From Timema cristinae (Eukaryota; Arthropoda; Insecta; Phasmatodea; Timematidae): DNA of 64,000 bases. Every line of letters starts with the position of its first letter. The stretch's first letter is position 1. Below the pieces are notes generated by a model, which saw only the letters and a program-made list of their open reading frames with translations, was not told the origin of the DNA and did no database searches. A program made the position numbers and the translations under genes. The stretch covers positions 66,311,109 to 66,375,108 of the forward strand of contig JBCFYV010000935.1 in NCBI GenBank assembly GCA_039000515.1, read 5' to 3'. Shown piece by piece: positions 32,772 through 43,328 of this stretch.

Positions 32772-33005
32772 ACTGCATCTTACTACCCGTTTGGGCTGTA
32801 GGCCTATACAAATATACTATATCACGCTAATGTGTTAGAGATGAGGAGGGTTAAACCTTTGAGGAAGTGGATCTGCATTTGTGTGTAGGGAAAGTGTAAA
32901 ACAGTTTAGGAAAATAATAGCCCTCAGTATATCGGACCAGGATTTGAACTTCAATCTCTATGTCATTGTCAGTCCCAGTATATTGAAAGAGTGACGCTTT
33001 AATGG
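32772..33005 (-). mobile_element. SINE-B copy, minus strand
   Basis: Tail CTTACTACCCGTTTGGGC, body, CCAGGATTTGAACTTCAATC and head remnant. Confidence 0.8.
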
Positions 33006-33277
33006 CATTAAACCTGGGGTACACGAAGACACATTTGGGGGTTTGTAATATATATATGATCGTGATAAGCACTGAATAATTAGGGCCATATTTAGGGCTA
33101 GCGACAAAAGAGACGGACGTAAAGAAATGCAATCTGGGAGTGCTATTTATATTTTAGATGTAGATTATAGAATATGTATAACTTACATTGTACACCCACA
33201 ACTTAGGGGTACAAAGTTGGAAAGAGATTATATCTGGGAGGTACCTGAACAAAAAAGGTTGAATAGCACTGCAGAAA

Positions 33278-33676
33278 CTTGGGATCCTAGGAAGATGAAA
33301 AATAAATACTTGGAGAACTTTGAAATGTGGAGCTGGAGAAAACTTGAGAAGATCAGGTGGACAGACAGACAAATGAAGAGTGGGTGAGAAGATCAGGTGG
33401 ACAGACAGACAAATGAAGAGTGGGTGAGAAGAGAACTATTTTGGATGTGATTCTTTGGTACAAAGCAAACTGGATCAGACACATCCTTAGGAGGAACTGT
33501 CTTCTGCATGACGTCATAGAAGGAAAGGTTGAGGGAAAGAGGAGCTTAGGAGGAGGAGGATTAAAATATTGGATGACTTGAAGGAAAGAAGAAAATTCTG
33601 GGAGTGGAAGGAGGAGGCGAGATCTAAGTTCATTGACAAAAAGAATGGTCCTGTTGTAAGACAGAACATCCAGTAA
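33278..33676 (+). pseudogene. Non-LTR retrotransposon ORF2 C-terminus, broken
   Basis: Three overlapping frames together spell the C-terminal signature of LINE endonuclease/reverse-transcriptase proteins. It opens with NFEMWSWRKLEKIRWTDRQ at about 33316-33372. Then comes ANWIRHILRRNCLLHDVIEG (about 33466-33525) and EGKVEGKRS. It closes with RIKILDDLKERRKFWEW and a natural TAA stop at 33674-33676. A 40-bp tandem duplication (33346-33385 and 33386-33425) and at least two frameshifts inactivate it. After the stop comes a short (ATG)n/(AAT)n tail. The upstream reverse transcriptase domain is absent, so this is a 5'-truncated dead copy. Confidence 0.85.
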
Positions 33677-33720
33677 TGATGATGATGATACTAATAATAT
33701 TAATAATAGCCACTCCATAC

Positions 33721-34163
33721 CAGGGCTGTCCAACGTTTTTCTTCTCAAGGGCCAAATATGATTAACAGTTTCCACCACGGGCCAAAGACATATCTAGTAA
33801 TTCCATCAACTTAACATAGGCCCACAAACAACACTTATTAAACAATACTTTCAATACTTACATATAATTTGTATTTTGGTTGGTCAAATTTTACTACAAA
33901 AAAAATTTACGAGTCACCCAAAAATGTATTTTAAATCACGCACGCAAACAAAAAAAACTTAGCATCATTAATCAAATAAATTTACAACGAAATTTCAATC
34001 ATGACTTTTTTAAATAAAGATTTTTATTTGAATCGTTATCTATTTCACATCTTCTACCGAGGGTTCCTCCTTTAGTTTTTTTCCTTCAGGATACTGTAAG
34101 AGCCACATTTTCAGTGGGCACGGGAAACATCTGGCCCACGGGCCACCAGTTGGGCCACACCAG
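33721..34163 (+). mobile_element. hAT-like nonautonomous element
   Basis: The left end CAGGGCTGTCCAACG, followed by GGGCCAAATATG, faces a right end whose complement reads CTGGTGTGGCCCAACTGG and GGCCCGTGGGCCAGATG. The interior is AT-rich and non-coding. Only half of an 8-bp target duplication matches (CTCCATAC against AGTTATAC), so the boundary is approximate. Confidence 0.6.
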
Positions 34164-34171
34164 AGTTATAC

Positions 34172-35400
34172 CCTTTGACCATTGAAGATGGTTTTGGACT
34201 AGATAAAAGTGAATTCCTGAACTCAGAACAAAGTGCTAATAGTTTCACTCATATGCGAAAAGCCTGTAAACGAATTGTAATTTATCCAACAAGCCAGTTT
34301 TGCAAAATCCAGTTTCGCAAATGGTGCTAAGTGGCTTTTTTTTAGAGAGGCGATTTATGAACATAATAAAATAGTGTTTAAAATGTCTATGGTCTCGGGA
34401 TGTGTACATTTTATGAAGGGTGGTTTTTGTTTTATTTTTATTAATGTTGTTGTCATGAAGATGAGCTAAGTAAATATTTAAATTGACAACTTAGTATCCC
34501 AATTTATATGTAAGTTTGCTGCTGCCTGGACAGGTATAATAGAATGCTTACTATATTGACATTCATCATCATCATCACATCATCTCATAGTGGGCACGAC
34601 GTGTTGACAACATCTTATGGTGTACCCTGGGTACCAGAGCGGCGAATAATCTACATACAGGGGACCGAACTTGATGTCATATCTGTCCAGGTCTGTAATA
34701 ACATACGCCAGAAATAAAAACATAATAAATGGTTCGGAACTCCGCACGAACTTTCTCGCTCTATTTTTTTAATATATAAATGGAGATAGCTACTCAAAAT
34801 TCGTAAAATAATATACACCAGGAAACCCAAGAACAAATTACGCTAGACATAAGTAAAACTTTTTTTATTCATGGTTTTAAATTTCAAATTTTATTTTTAA
34901 AGAATTAATGTCTTAATTTGTACATTTGTATCAATACAAAATATCGATATTGGGTCCCCAAGGGTCTAAACTTCGTATTCAAATTTTTTACTTCCGTTAA
35001 AAATTTTCGTCATTTTATTAAGGTTATGGTTATTGCATTACTATTAAATTTCTCTTTCATAAATTTTGATCGATTAAATAGGTAATTATTGACTGTTGAG
35101 TCTAAAATTTGAGCGATAGATTTTCTCTTTTCACCTTTAGTAAATTGCTATTAATTTTAGGGTTAGACAGACGGCGTTACAAAAAAACAATTTTTTAAGG
35201 GTTCAGGGGGGTCATTAAACGTCAAGATCCATAAACATCTCGGACTATATTTTATTGACGATCACAATACTTTCTCTAACTGTAAGTAAAAACAACAGCT
35301 GAAAGCGAGGAGATTTGGCAACAGTTAACTGAAATGAGAGAGAGAGAAGAGTGAAGATAAATATTTTCTCGACAAAATCTGCAGTTCCCTCAGCAACGAT
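34172..35400. other. AT-rich stretch
   Basis: Contains a short (ATC)n at about 34565 and AG-rich runs at 35336. No gene recognised. Confidence 0.3.
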
Positions 35401-35429
35401 ATCAAGTGTGTCTGAAGTCTCCCCCTCAC

Positions 35430-35496
35430 CGGAGCTGTCCTGAGGTAGAGGTTGAGGTTGGTCAGGTAGAAGAGGTGAACAAGATTCCTCCTTGGT
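35430..35496 (-). CDS. Possible exon
   Basis: On the minus strand a frame reading RNLVHLFYLTNLNLYLRTAP ends exactly at a strong donor, TCCG|GTGAGG (the G of GT at 35429). An AG at 35497-35498 could be the acceptor. The same region holds a TATAAAAA on the minus strand at about 35506-35513, so a core promoter is an alternative reading. No family recognised. Confidence 0.25.
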
Positions 35497-35774
35497 CTCA
35501 GGTTTTTATAGCGATATGTATGATGGTCAGTGGAGAGAGAGAGAGAGGACTGTGGCCCTCCAATCTCTTTGGTCCAAGGTCAGTGTTTGGGACAAATTCC
35601 ATCCTCCTGCTACCCCCCCCCCCCTCCCTAAATAACCAACCCTCATCAGATGCCACGCAGAGTCGCGCTGCTAAACCTTTGTGGTGATCTTCCTTTTTTC
35701 CCACGCAACAAGGACGTAAGTACAAGAAGAGGAGTTGATATCGGAACTCAACAAAAGAGTTTGTAAGTCAAACC

Positions 35775-36033
35775 ACTTCGGTGGCCAAATGGTCTAGGGC
35801 GCTACTCTCGTGGTAGACTAGACTGCCAATGACGTGGAGATAGAGGTTTGAATTTAGCCCAGCTGTAGACCCACTGAGCGGGTTTTTACTTAAATAGTTT
35901 AACATTCTCCCTCCACTCAAATATAGGTAAAATTCTTATTAATATAGGCCCTAATCTTCCCCACCCCTCAAACGATTAGCGTAATTAGTACATAAGCGTA
36001 TAACCCGAATGGGTAGTAAGACGTGGTGGTAAA
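35775..36033 (+). mobile_element. SINE-B copy
   Basis: Head TCGGTGGCCAAATGGTCTAG, body, tail CCCGAATGGGTAGTAAGACG. Confidence 0.85.
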
Positions 36034-36235
36034 AGATAAACTCTGTACTTCCCCTTGACTCATTCGGAAGCACGTCTACCTACCGATCTTAGGGTCCCCA
36101 GGTTTGTTTCCCCGACAGGGCTGGACAAATTTGTCATTAATAAAATCGACGTCTCCCATTTACCACGTCTTCCCCCACCCCCTCATCCTCCCGATGGGCT
36201 ACACGTATAGGTACTGTACAGTTATAAAATTCTAG

Positions 36236-36408
36236 TGATGAGGAAGGTTGAATTTAGAGGACAAGAACCCACAATTTTGGGGAGACTGAGGGGAAAATCA
36301 TTAAGAATAAACTACCCTAAGTGCACCCTAGCGGGACCTCCCCGTCATCGGTGCTCCCAGGCTATTGTGAGAGTAACGCCTTAGAACCTGTGACCACCAA
36401 AGCGAGTG
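36236..36408 (-). mobile_element. SINE-B copy, minus strand, fragment
   Basis: GATGAGGAAGGTTGAATTTA body and a head ending in GTGACCACCAAAGCG. The box region is partly deleted. Confidence 0.7.
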
Positions 36409-36439
36409 ATATCAAACGTGTACAAAAGTGTATTTACGT

Positions 36440-36535
36440 CGCCTTATCTCAACTGATAGCTTGTTTACCTATTGATTTGAGAGGTTCCCGGGTTCGATTC
36501 TCCGGTATTCACGAAAAATAATTGTCATTAGTGAA
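36440..36535 (+). mobile_element. SINE-C head, truncated
   Basis: TATCTCAACTGATAGCTTG and GGTTCCCGGGTTCGATTC match the 15.2-kb copy. The body is lost. Confidence 0.55.
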
Positions 36536-36554
36536 TGGGCCAATGGACTGGGGT

Positions 36555-37073
36555 TTACAACTGTACCTGTGATATGTTCTCCCCACTCTGTCCCCATTTG
36601 ACCAGGGTAAGCAGAGTTTGTTACAACTGTACCTGTGATATGTTCTCCCCACTCTGTCCCCATTTGACCAGGGTAAGTAGAGCTTGTTACAACTGTACCT
36701 GTGATATGTTCTCCCCCACTCTGTCCCCATTTGACCAGGGTAAGCAGAGCTTGTTACAACTGTACCTGTGATAGGTTCTCCCCCACTCTGTCCCCATTTG
36801 ACCAGGGTAAGCAGAGCTTGTTACAACTGTACCTGTGATATGTTCTCCACCACTCTGTCCCCATTTGACCAGGGTAAGCAGAGCTTGTTACAACTGTACC
36901 TGTGATATGTTCTCCACCACTCTGTCCCTATTTGACCAGGGTAAGCAGAGCTTGTTACAACTGTACCTGTGATATGTTCTCCCTCCACTCTGTCCCCATT
37001 TGACCAGGGTAAGCAGAGCTTGTTACAACTGTACCCGTGATATGTTCTCCCCCATTCTGTCCCCATTTGACCA
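36555..37073 (+). repeat. 66-68-bp minisatellite, 7.8 copies
   Basis: TTACAACTGTACCTGTGATA starts units at 36555, 36621, 36687, 36754, 36821, 36888, 36955 and 37023. The unit also has ACTCTGTCCCCATTTGACCA and GGGTAAGCAGAGC. The same unit, inverted, is at 61.04-61.31 kb. Confidence 0.97.
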
Positions 37074-37240
37074 ATCATATATATGTTCGGCTCTACACAA
37101 CTCACCTGGGAATGTATTTTCGTTGATACGTGACCAATGAATGTTCTACTGCGTGACGAGGACAATAATTAACAAGCACAGTTTAAAAACTATCTCTGCC
37201 TACTCCAGGAACAGTTAACGACATGACAGGGCAACAAAGA
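37074..37240 (+). repeat. Flank shared with the 61-kb minisatellite locus
   Basis: GGCTCTACACAACTC, TGACCAATGAATGTTCTA and the TCTCTGCCTACTCCAGGAAC region align with the reverse complement of 60.93-61.04 kb. The minisatellite therefore sits in a longer dispersed element. Confidence 0.65.
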
Positions 37241-37609
37241 GTTAAAGAGAAGAATCTTAAATCGCAGTTAAATAATTTACCAAATATACGTTCACACATT
37301 CATACGCCATGCCATGAGTCCTTCTGTAGCATTTAAAAAATAATTTCAATAGATTCACCTGCAGTGTAAGTAGGCATTTTGTATTGCCAGGGTTAACTAG
37401 TCTACATCTATTGTTTTATCTTCTAAAAGGGTTCAAGATGTAATTCTCGTATTTTATAGAAGTTTCAAAAATATAATGTAGGCCTATACATTCACTTCAT
37501 AAACAATTTTGAAATTTTAACAAGTTAAGTAAATCGAACACTTGTAAAAGTGGTAAAACATATATGCAGGAAGGATGCATATGGAATACGTCTACATTCC
37601 AATTTTCAC

Positions 37610-37800
37610 AAGAACCGTCTTTTTAGTAAATACAAACACAAATAATATTAATGTTCAACAAAGATAACCTTTTGCCATATTATTATTAGGCCTATTTGTC
37701 TAGATAGGACTGATTATATCTTCATAGGCGACAGCTGCAAATTACATGACTTGACGTATGAATACGTGAAAGTAGATTTAGTAACTTTTTTATCTGTAAA
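37610..37800 (+). repeat. Family G repeat
   Basis: GCGACAGCTGCAAATTACAT, GACTTGACGTATGAATACG and AGTAGATTTAG match the other family G copies. Confidence 0.6.
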
Positions 37801-38300
37801 ATAAGGTTCCTCCTATGAGAATTGGGCAGTAACATATTTTGTTGGTGTAAGTGACCGCGTGTGTGTTTTGTATAGCGTTGTCTAAATTATGACATTTTCA
37901 ACGTTTAAGGGCTGATTTACTGTGCATTTATAATACTGTAAGTATCGTTATAGATTTATTAGAGAGACTCATTTCAAGACTCTAGGATACTGGTTCGATT
38001 CCACGTAGTACCTTAACGTAAACTATTTGTGAATGGGTTCGTTTTTGCGACCTAATATTAGAATTCCCGACAGACACTGGTGGGCTGACCTAGGCTCAGT
38101 TATTTTTTGTGTCGTGTGTTTACACAACCCTGTGATTATAAAGTGTACATTAGATACTTATATAAAAATATATAACTAAATAACTGGATAAATACAACCA
38201 ATGTAATATATTTTTGAGATATGTCGATTTTGTTTGAAGTTGTTCATCTCGGTTAAGTCCTTTTCCCCCCTTATTAGGTAACAGTCCCACAGTTAGAAGA
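37801..38300. other. AT-rich stretch with a worn tRNA-like box
   Basis: CTGGTTCGATTCCACG near 38000 looks like an isolated B-box. No cloverleaf or gene was seen. Confidence 0.3.
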
Positions 38301-38406
38301 AGATGGGACTTTTTTCCTTAAATGTGCACTGTCTGTCTGTCAGTCGTGTGTGTGTGTGTGACGTAATGTCTGGTCACACCCTCCCCCCCACTTCATCCCC
38401 CTACAG

Positions 38407-38503
38407 TTCCAGAGCTAACTCACCCCTAGCTGACCTCTCCCAATCCCCGAGATTCCTTCAAACCAACCCTGTCCAGACAGACACCTCCCCAACCCCCACA
38501 TAA
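38407..38503 (+). CDS. Possible terminal exon, Ser/Thr/Pro-rich
   Basis: A good pyrimidine tract and acceptor (CTTCATCCCCCTACAG) precede an open frame reading SRANSPLADLSQSPRFLQT and then PVQTDTSPTPT to a TAA at 38501-38503. The composition suits a disordered C-terminus. A (GT)n run upstream and lack of any homologous cue keep confidence low. Confidence 0.25.
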
Positions 38504-38655
38504 CATTCTGGGGCCTTATCCTTGAAATGTTGTGTACACAGCTTGATATTTTAAAAGGAGGTTAATGTGAAAGAGGGGGAGGGGGGGTAAAGGTGCAAGA
38601 CGGATCTGTTCTTGCAATTTTATCCGTTTACACATGCATATACAATATATATTAT

Positions 38656-38680
38656 TTTTAGCACCGCTTATTATTATTAT

Positions 38681-38714
<34 letters not shown>

Positions 38715-39225
38715 GCACCGTGTCTTACTACCCATTCGGGTTATACGCACTTACGCTAATGTGTAATGGTAGAGTGATTGTGAGATGAAATGAGGACCTA
38801 CAGTTTAACGTGGAATCCGAACCACGGTGGAGGTCTGGCATTCCACACATTCACAAGATGTGATTAATACACGTCTTGTCAGAGGTGAAGGAAGGGTTTG
38901 GTAATCAGATAAATCTGTGCCGGGACCGAGGATTGAACCCGGACCCCAGCACAGAGGTCCGACACCTTACCCCTAGACCACAAGGTCACCGACCGCTTCT
39001 TACTAACCCGTTCGGGTTATACTGATTACACTAGTGGTTTTTGTGGTTGTGGATATTATATGTATATGAAATGTAGCCACATTTGCGTAGAGGGAGAGTG
39101 TAAAACAATTCTGGTAAAAATCATCCTCAGTCCACATGACCGAGATTCGAACCTCGATCTCCCCGTCTTCGGCAGTTAGTCTACTGAGAGAGTAGCGCGT
39201 TAGTCCACGTGACCACCGAGGCGGG
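38656..39225 (-). mobile_element. SINE-B, minus strand, host of a SINE-A
   Basis: The first bases of tail T1 (TTTTAGCACCGC) are at 38656-38667. The rest (TTACTAACCCGTTCGGG, body, GAGATTCGAACCTCGATCTC, head CACCGAGGCGGG) runs from 38993. Confidence 0.85.
38671..38992 (-). mobile_element. SINE-A, minus strand, nested in SINE-B
   Basis: Full-length long-form A with (TAA)n on its left. Imperfect duplication CCGCTTATTA (38664) and CCGCTTCTTA (38993) brackets it inside the T1 tail of the B copy that continues to 39225. Confidence 0.9.
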
Positions 39226-39299
39226 TAGTTTCCTATAATATATATATATATATATCTCTTAGTTTCTTTGAAGTGAAGCAAAACGATCTCCATGCCCGT

Positions 39300-39556
39300 T
39301 ATTTTAAAAGCTGATGTCGTGTGTTTTGAAAAGTGGAGTTTTCTCGCAGACAGACGACAGTCGGAGAGTGTTTTGTCATGTGGTGTTTGTTTACATGTGT
39401 AGAGGGCTGGTTGGGTTGGTTGGCCGGCCACTTGTCCGTACTGGCGGCGGTGGGTTGGTTTGTGTCAGCGTGTTCCAAACCCTCCTCACCCAGTCGTGTC
39501 ACCTCTCTTAGAGCCCAGGGTGCCACGCATCACTCTTCATCAAGGGCACGAAGTTG
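39300..39556. other. CpG-bearing open segment, possible exon
   Basis: About 240 bp of less AT-rich unique DNA. The plus frame (39333-39572) contains a hydrophobic stretch GWLGWLAGHLSVLAAVGWFV and runs into the next SINE. The minus frame is also open (EVTRLGEEGLEHADTNQP). No splice signals decide between them. Confidence 0.2.
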
Positions 39557-40065
39557 GTACCCACTTCACTGACCGCATGGTCTAAGGTGTCACTCATACA
39601 ATAGACTGGGTCTGCCGATGACAGGGAGATCAGGGTTTGAATCCTGTAGAGTGTAGTGAAGGTGGGATTTACTATATGGTTTGTCACGCACACTCCATGC
39701 AAATGTTGTTACACTTTAAAAAATTAGCACCTAGTATTACTACCCATTCGGGCTATATCGCTTAAATACTAATTACACTAATGGTGTTAGGGATTGAGAA
39801 GGTTGAATTTAGAAGAAATAAACCCGTGTTTGCGTGGAGGGAGAGTGGAAAACCATTTAGGAGAAGCACCTACAGTTCAGCTAACCGAGATTCAAACCTC
39901 GATCTCCCCGTTCTTGGCAGTCTAGCTCAGAAGAGCCTAGCGCGATAGCTAACTACGCCACCGAGGCTGGTCACTTTAAATTCAGTATTCTTCATCCCTT
40001 AACACACTATCATAATTAGTTTATCAGTGTACAACCCGGATGGTAGTAAGACCGGTGCTATAAAA
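39557..40065 (+). mobile_element. SINE-B, split by an inverted SINE-B
   Basis: The plus copy runs 39557-39720 and resumes at 39972 through its tail to 40065. The insertion 39721-39971 is a minus-strand B. The duplicated target CACTTTAAA is present at 39712-39720 and 39972-39980. Confidence 0.9.
39721..39971 (-). mobile_element. SINE-B, minus strand, nested in SINE-B
   Basis: Full order on plus: TTAGCACCTAGTATTACTAC (tail), body, GAGATTCAAACCTCGATCTC, GCCACCGAGGC (head). The 9-bp target duplication is intact, so this B is a relatively late insertion. Confidence 0.9.
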
Positions 40066-40084
40066 AAAGTTGTTACGAGTGGCA

Positions 40085-40540
40085 CCCATGCGTTCGTCAT
40101 AGCCGGCCCAACTCAGCTCCCGGTTCGTTTGTGTGCGCGCGAGATATGGGAGTAAAAGGGAAAAGAAAAGACCAAGATACTCCAGAAATGTGTACAGCCT
40201 TGTATTTGAATGATTACTCGACATTTTCCGCGGTGACGATGGAGGACAAAGCAACAAAGTTTCTTGTTGATAACTACAGTATGTCCCTGTTATTCCAGAA
40301 TGAAGATTTGTGCACAGTTCTTAGCTGAGAAGCCATTCCAAAATGGTCAAAAAATGATCTTTTCCATGTGGTTTTTAGGCAAATATAATTTAATATTTCG
40401 ACAATGTTCAGTATTAGGAACTTCTATTATATCTTTATCTCCGTTAATGTTTAATCAGAAATAATTCACGTGCAATAGTGTTCGTGTAAATTCACGATTT
40501 CTCTCCGACTGTTATCATAGTTGATTGACACGTATGCGCA
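40085..40540 (+). repeat. Family J repeat, uninterrupted
   Basis: Matches the split copy at 21.69-22.62 kb. A frame inside it (40149-40328, MGVKGKRKDQDTPEM... to a TGA) looks protein-like. It is broken in the other copy. Family J may thus be a duplicated gene fragment or a decayed transposon. Confidence 0.75.
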
Positions 40541-40949
40541 CGCTCTTAATATTTTTAATACTTCTGACAAAATAAAAAAATGTCAGCCGAAATGATAGTT
40601 ATGGTTTACCCAAATTACTGATGGTTTGAATGAAATGTATCCAAATGTTAAGAAAACCGGTAAAAAGAAAAAGAAGCATCAACCCTTAATCTTGAAACAT
40701 TTGAAGTTACTCGAGGAATAAAATTAGTCTCTACTTTTTACTTAATTCTGATTTACCGTACAATCGTTAAACTGGGTGTGTAATCCGTTTTCTGCTATTG
40801 CAGCGCGGTTTATTAAACAAAACAGTGCATTACAAAAAAAACATGTAGGTATGTTAAGTGTACCGTGAACTTGAAGTTGGAGCAATACTGGCCTAACCAA
40901 CATACCCTTTTTCAACTTGCATAGAGAAAAAATTGCTAGTTTTTTTTTT

Positions 40950-41225
40950 CATCACGTCCTAGGACTCGTTCGGGTTTTACGTCATACTTTGCACCGCGTC
41001 TTACGGCCCATTTGGGTTCTACGTTTTTACGCAATACTAATGAGATAGGATTGAAGAAGGTAGTTTTTGGAAGCAGTGTACCTGGTTTTTTTTTGTTTTT
41101 TTTTGCGAGTGGATGAATCATTTGTGAGACAAACATCCTCACGTACACCACACCAATATTCGAACACGAACCTCCCATCAACGGAAAATTAGACTAGATT
41201 ATATTTACGCCTTATTCCGTGTGTG
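40950..41225 (-). mobile_element. SINE-B copy, minus strand, with doubled tail
   Basis: Two successive T1-like tails (CGTCCTAGGACTCGTTCGGG; GCGTCTTACGGCCCATTTGG) precede one degenerate body and head. The outer one may be an older truncated element. Confidence 0.65.
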
Positions 41226-41416
41226 CCCAAAGATAGAAGTAATCTGAATTAACTTTCATCGGAAGTACATCAACTCTAATTGGATTGTCATAGCAGGAGT
41301 TTTTTTATGAACGCCTGATATTCAAGTGCGGTGTTATACTAAATACAGGTTACACTACCTGACCAAATGGAATGGCCACTTTCATATGCGAACTGGCAAC
41401 TCCATTCGAGATTAGG

Positions 41417-41641
41417 TACAGTAGCTCCATGGCTTCTTTGGTGCTGAGTGACAGTTGACGGCTTTGAAAAGTTACCAGACCAAATTATGTATCCCTACGC
41501 CGATCCATATGATCTTCAAAAACATGTGTTTAGCAGCTGTCACTTCTTACATTCAAAGTTTAGCTATATGCCTAAATGTTGACTGTCAGAAGTCAGCTGT
41601 GAGCTGTCAGTCAGCACCAAAGAAGCTATGGGGCTACTGTA
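41417..41641. mobile_element. F2 foldback element
   Basis: TACAGTAGCTCCATGGCTTC at the left and GAAGCTATGGGGCTACTGTA at the right, with the same middle as the 32.2-kb copy. Part of the left arm is deleted, which shortens it by 14 bp. Confidence 0.9.
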
Positions 41642-41695
41642 GGTGTCGTCTTAAAGTATATTTATTATATCGCTACACTTTAGACGTATTTTCTT

Positions 41696-41882
41696 TTTAG
41701 CACCACGTCTTAGTACCCGTTAAGGATATACGATTATTTAATAACTACGCTAAAGGTTTAGAGGATTAGGGAGATTATATTAAAGGAAGTGTGCCTGCAT
41801 TTGCGTGAAGAGAGTATAAAACAATTTTGGAAAACCCACCCTCAATACACCAGGCTGAGACGACCTGACTACCAAAGCGTGT
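41696..41882 (-). mobile_element. SINE-B copy, minus strand, degenerate
   Basis: Tail ACGTCTTAGTACCCGTTAAGG, body TGCATTTGCGTGAAGAGAG, box region mostly lost, head remnant ACCAAAGCG. Confidence 0.7.
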
Positions 41883-42046
41883 TTAAGGCGTGGTCTCTGG
41901 TTTACCTTCTGATAACCCTTCCTCTCTTCCTTTGACGAGTACACACACTCAAACTACTATTGGCGTCTGTACAGAATTGACTTGCCTTTCGAAATTTACT
42001 TTTTCTGGTTTCCTTTGATAGATAACCTAGATATCTATTTACTCTG

Positions 42047-42324
42047 GGTGACCTGGCGGTCTAGGGTAAGGTGTCAGACTTCTGTGCTGGGGGTCCGGGG
42101 TTCAATCCTCGGTCCCGGAACAGATTTATCTGATTACCAAACCCTTCCTCACCTTCTGACAAGACATCTTGTGAATGTGGGGAATGCCAGGCCTCCACCG
42201 TGGTTCGGATTCCACGTTAAACTGTAGGTCCTTCATTTCATCTCACAATCACCCTACCATTACACATTAGCGTAAGTGCGTATAAACCCAACGGGTAGTA
42301 AGACGTGGTGCTAATAATAATAAT
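42047..42324 (+). mobile_element. SINE-A, short subfamily
   Basis: Head GGTGACCTGGCGGTCTAGGG, GGGTTCAATCC, short-form body (GACAAGACATCTTGTGAATG), GGATTCCACG diagnostic, T1 and (TAA)n. Flanks ATTTACTCTG (42037) and ATTTACCTG (42325) form a near-perfect target duplication. Confidence 0.93.
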
Positions 42325-42469
42325 ATTTACCTGATTTTTTTTTTCTGAAATAGGGTTACAAAAAAACTTGGAGATAAAAAAAATTTGATTATGTAAGGCG
42401 ATTAAAAATCTTTAAGAATGTATGGTTTTTGTTTAAATATTATATCTTAAAACTCACCAATTAAAACGA

Positions 42470-42560
42470 AAATAGCTCCATTAACATGGGAAATCTTATC
42501 TTGACTTGTCATTACGTCACAGCTGGGCAACTTCCTTAGCTAGGTGTATATAGTTCATAT
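42470..42560 (-). repeat. Family H repeat, minus strand
   Basis: AACATGGGAAATCTTATCTT and GACTTGTCATTACGTCACAG are the reverse complement of the 16.3-kb and 58.5-kb core. Confidence 0.55.
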
Positions 42561-43200
42561 ACTACAAAATCAGTCTTTTATTTCTCGACTACCTGTATAA
42601 ATGCCTTCATCCCTTTCTTTCACTCTAACTGTTTGTAAATCTCTGAAAGTTCCATCTCTTGATCAATCGCTACACCCACAAGAAAAGTTGAAGAACCCAA
42701 GTTTTCTTTAATCTACCAAGATTAACTTATAGCTTTATTTTTCTCTGCGTAGTGTTTTTTTTTTATAACTAAAGATGCTTTTAACTCTTCTTTCAGTTCA
42801 AATAGGTAGGCCAGTATATACAACAAACGCATCATTCTGCTGAAAGTTTTCATTTTTTTTTTCACTTAAGCATAATGGGTATTCTGATGGAAAGAGATTA
42901 GGTTTTCTATTGATGCTGCAAAGCTCATTTGAAAAATTCAACGAAAGTTGATACGGTCCTCAATTTTTTTTTTTATGATTCACACGGTTTTTTTTTCAAA
43001 GTAAAAAAAACACCTATCTAGTTCATCTTGTGTCCATAGATGTCCACTTAAAAAATATAGAAAGCAATGAAAACAAAAATAAAAAAACAGCAGTGAACAA
43101 TAAGTACACGACGTATAACCTTAGAGCTACCAAGAAATCGTGAGAATGTTTTTTTTTCCGTCATCCACAGGTAAGATTTTTTTTTTATCAGTCCACGGTA
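42561..43200. other. AT-rich stretch with many T- and A-runs
   Basis: No feature recognised. Confidence 0.3.
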
Positions 43201-43328
43201 AAAAAGTTGCGGATGCTTGGGGTGAGGAATGGACGGAAAGGTGGAGAGGGATGTGGAGGACGTAGAGGGTACAAACTACCCCCTCTCTTTGAGTCTTTTT
43301 GGTCCTTCAAATTTCCTTCCATTCCCAG

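Noticed and set aside
33353..33778. Minus-strand frame of 141 codons
   Set aside because: It is antisense to the LINE C-terminus, whose motifs and stop are on the plus strand.
35500..35516. TATAAAAA as a core promoter on the minus strand
   Set aside because: Possible, but the window is AT-rich, no initiator or CpG context is near, and an exon reading is equally likely.
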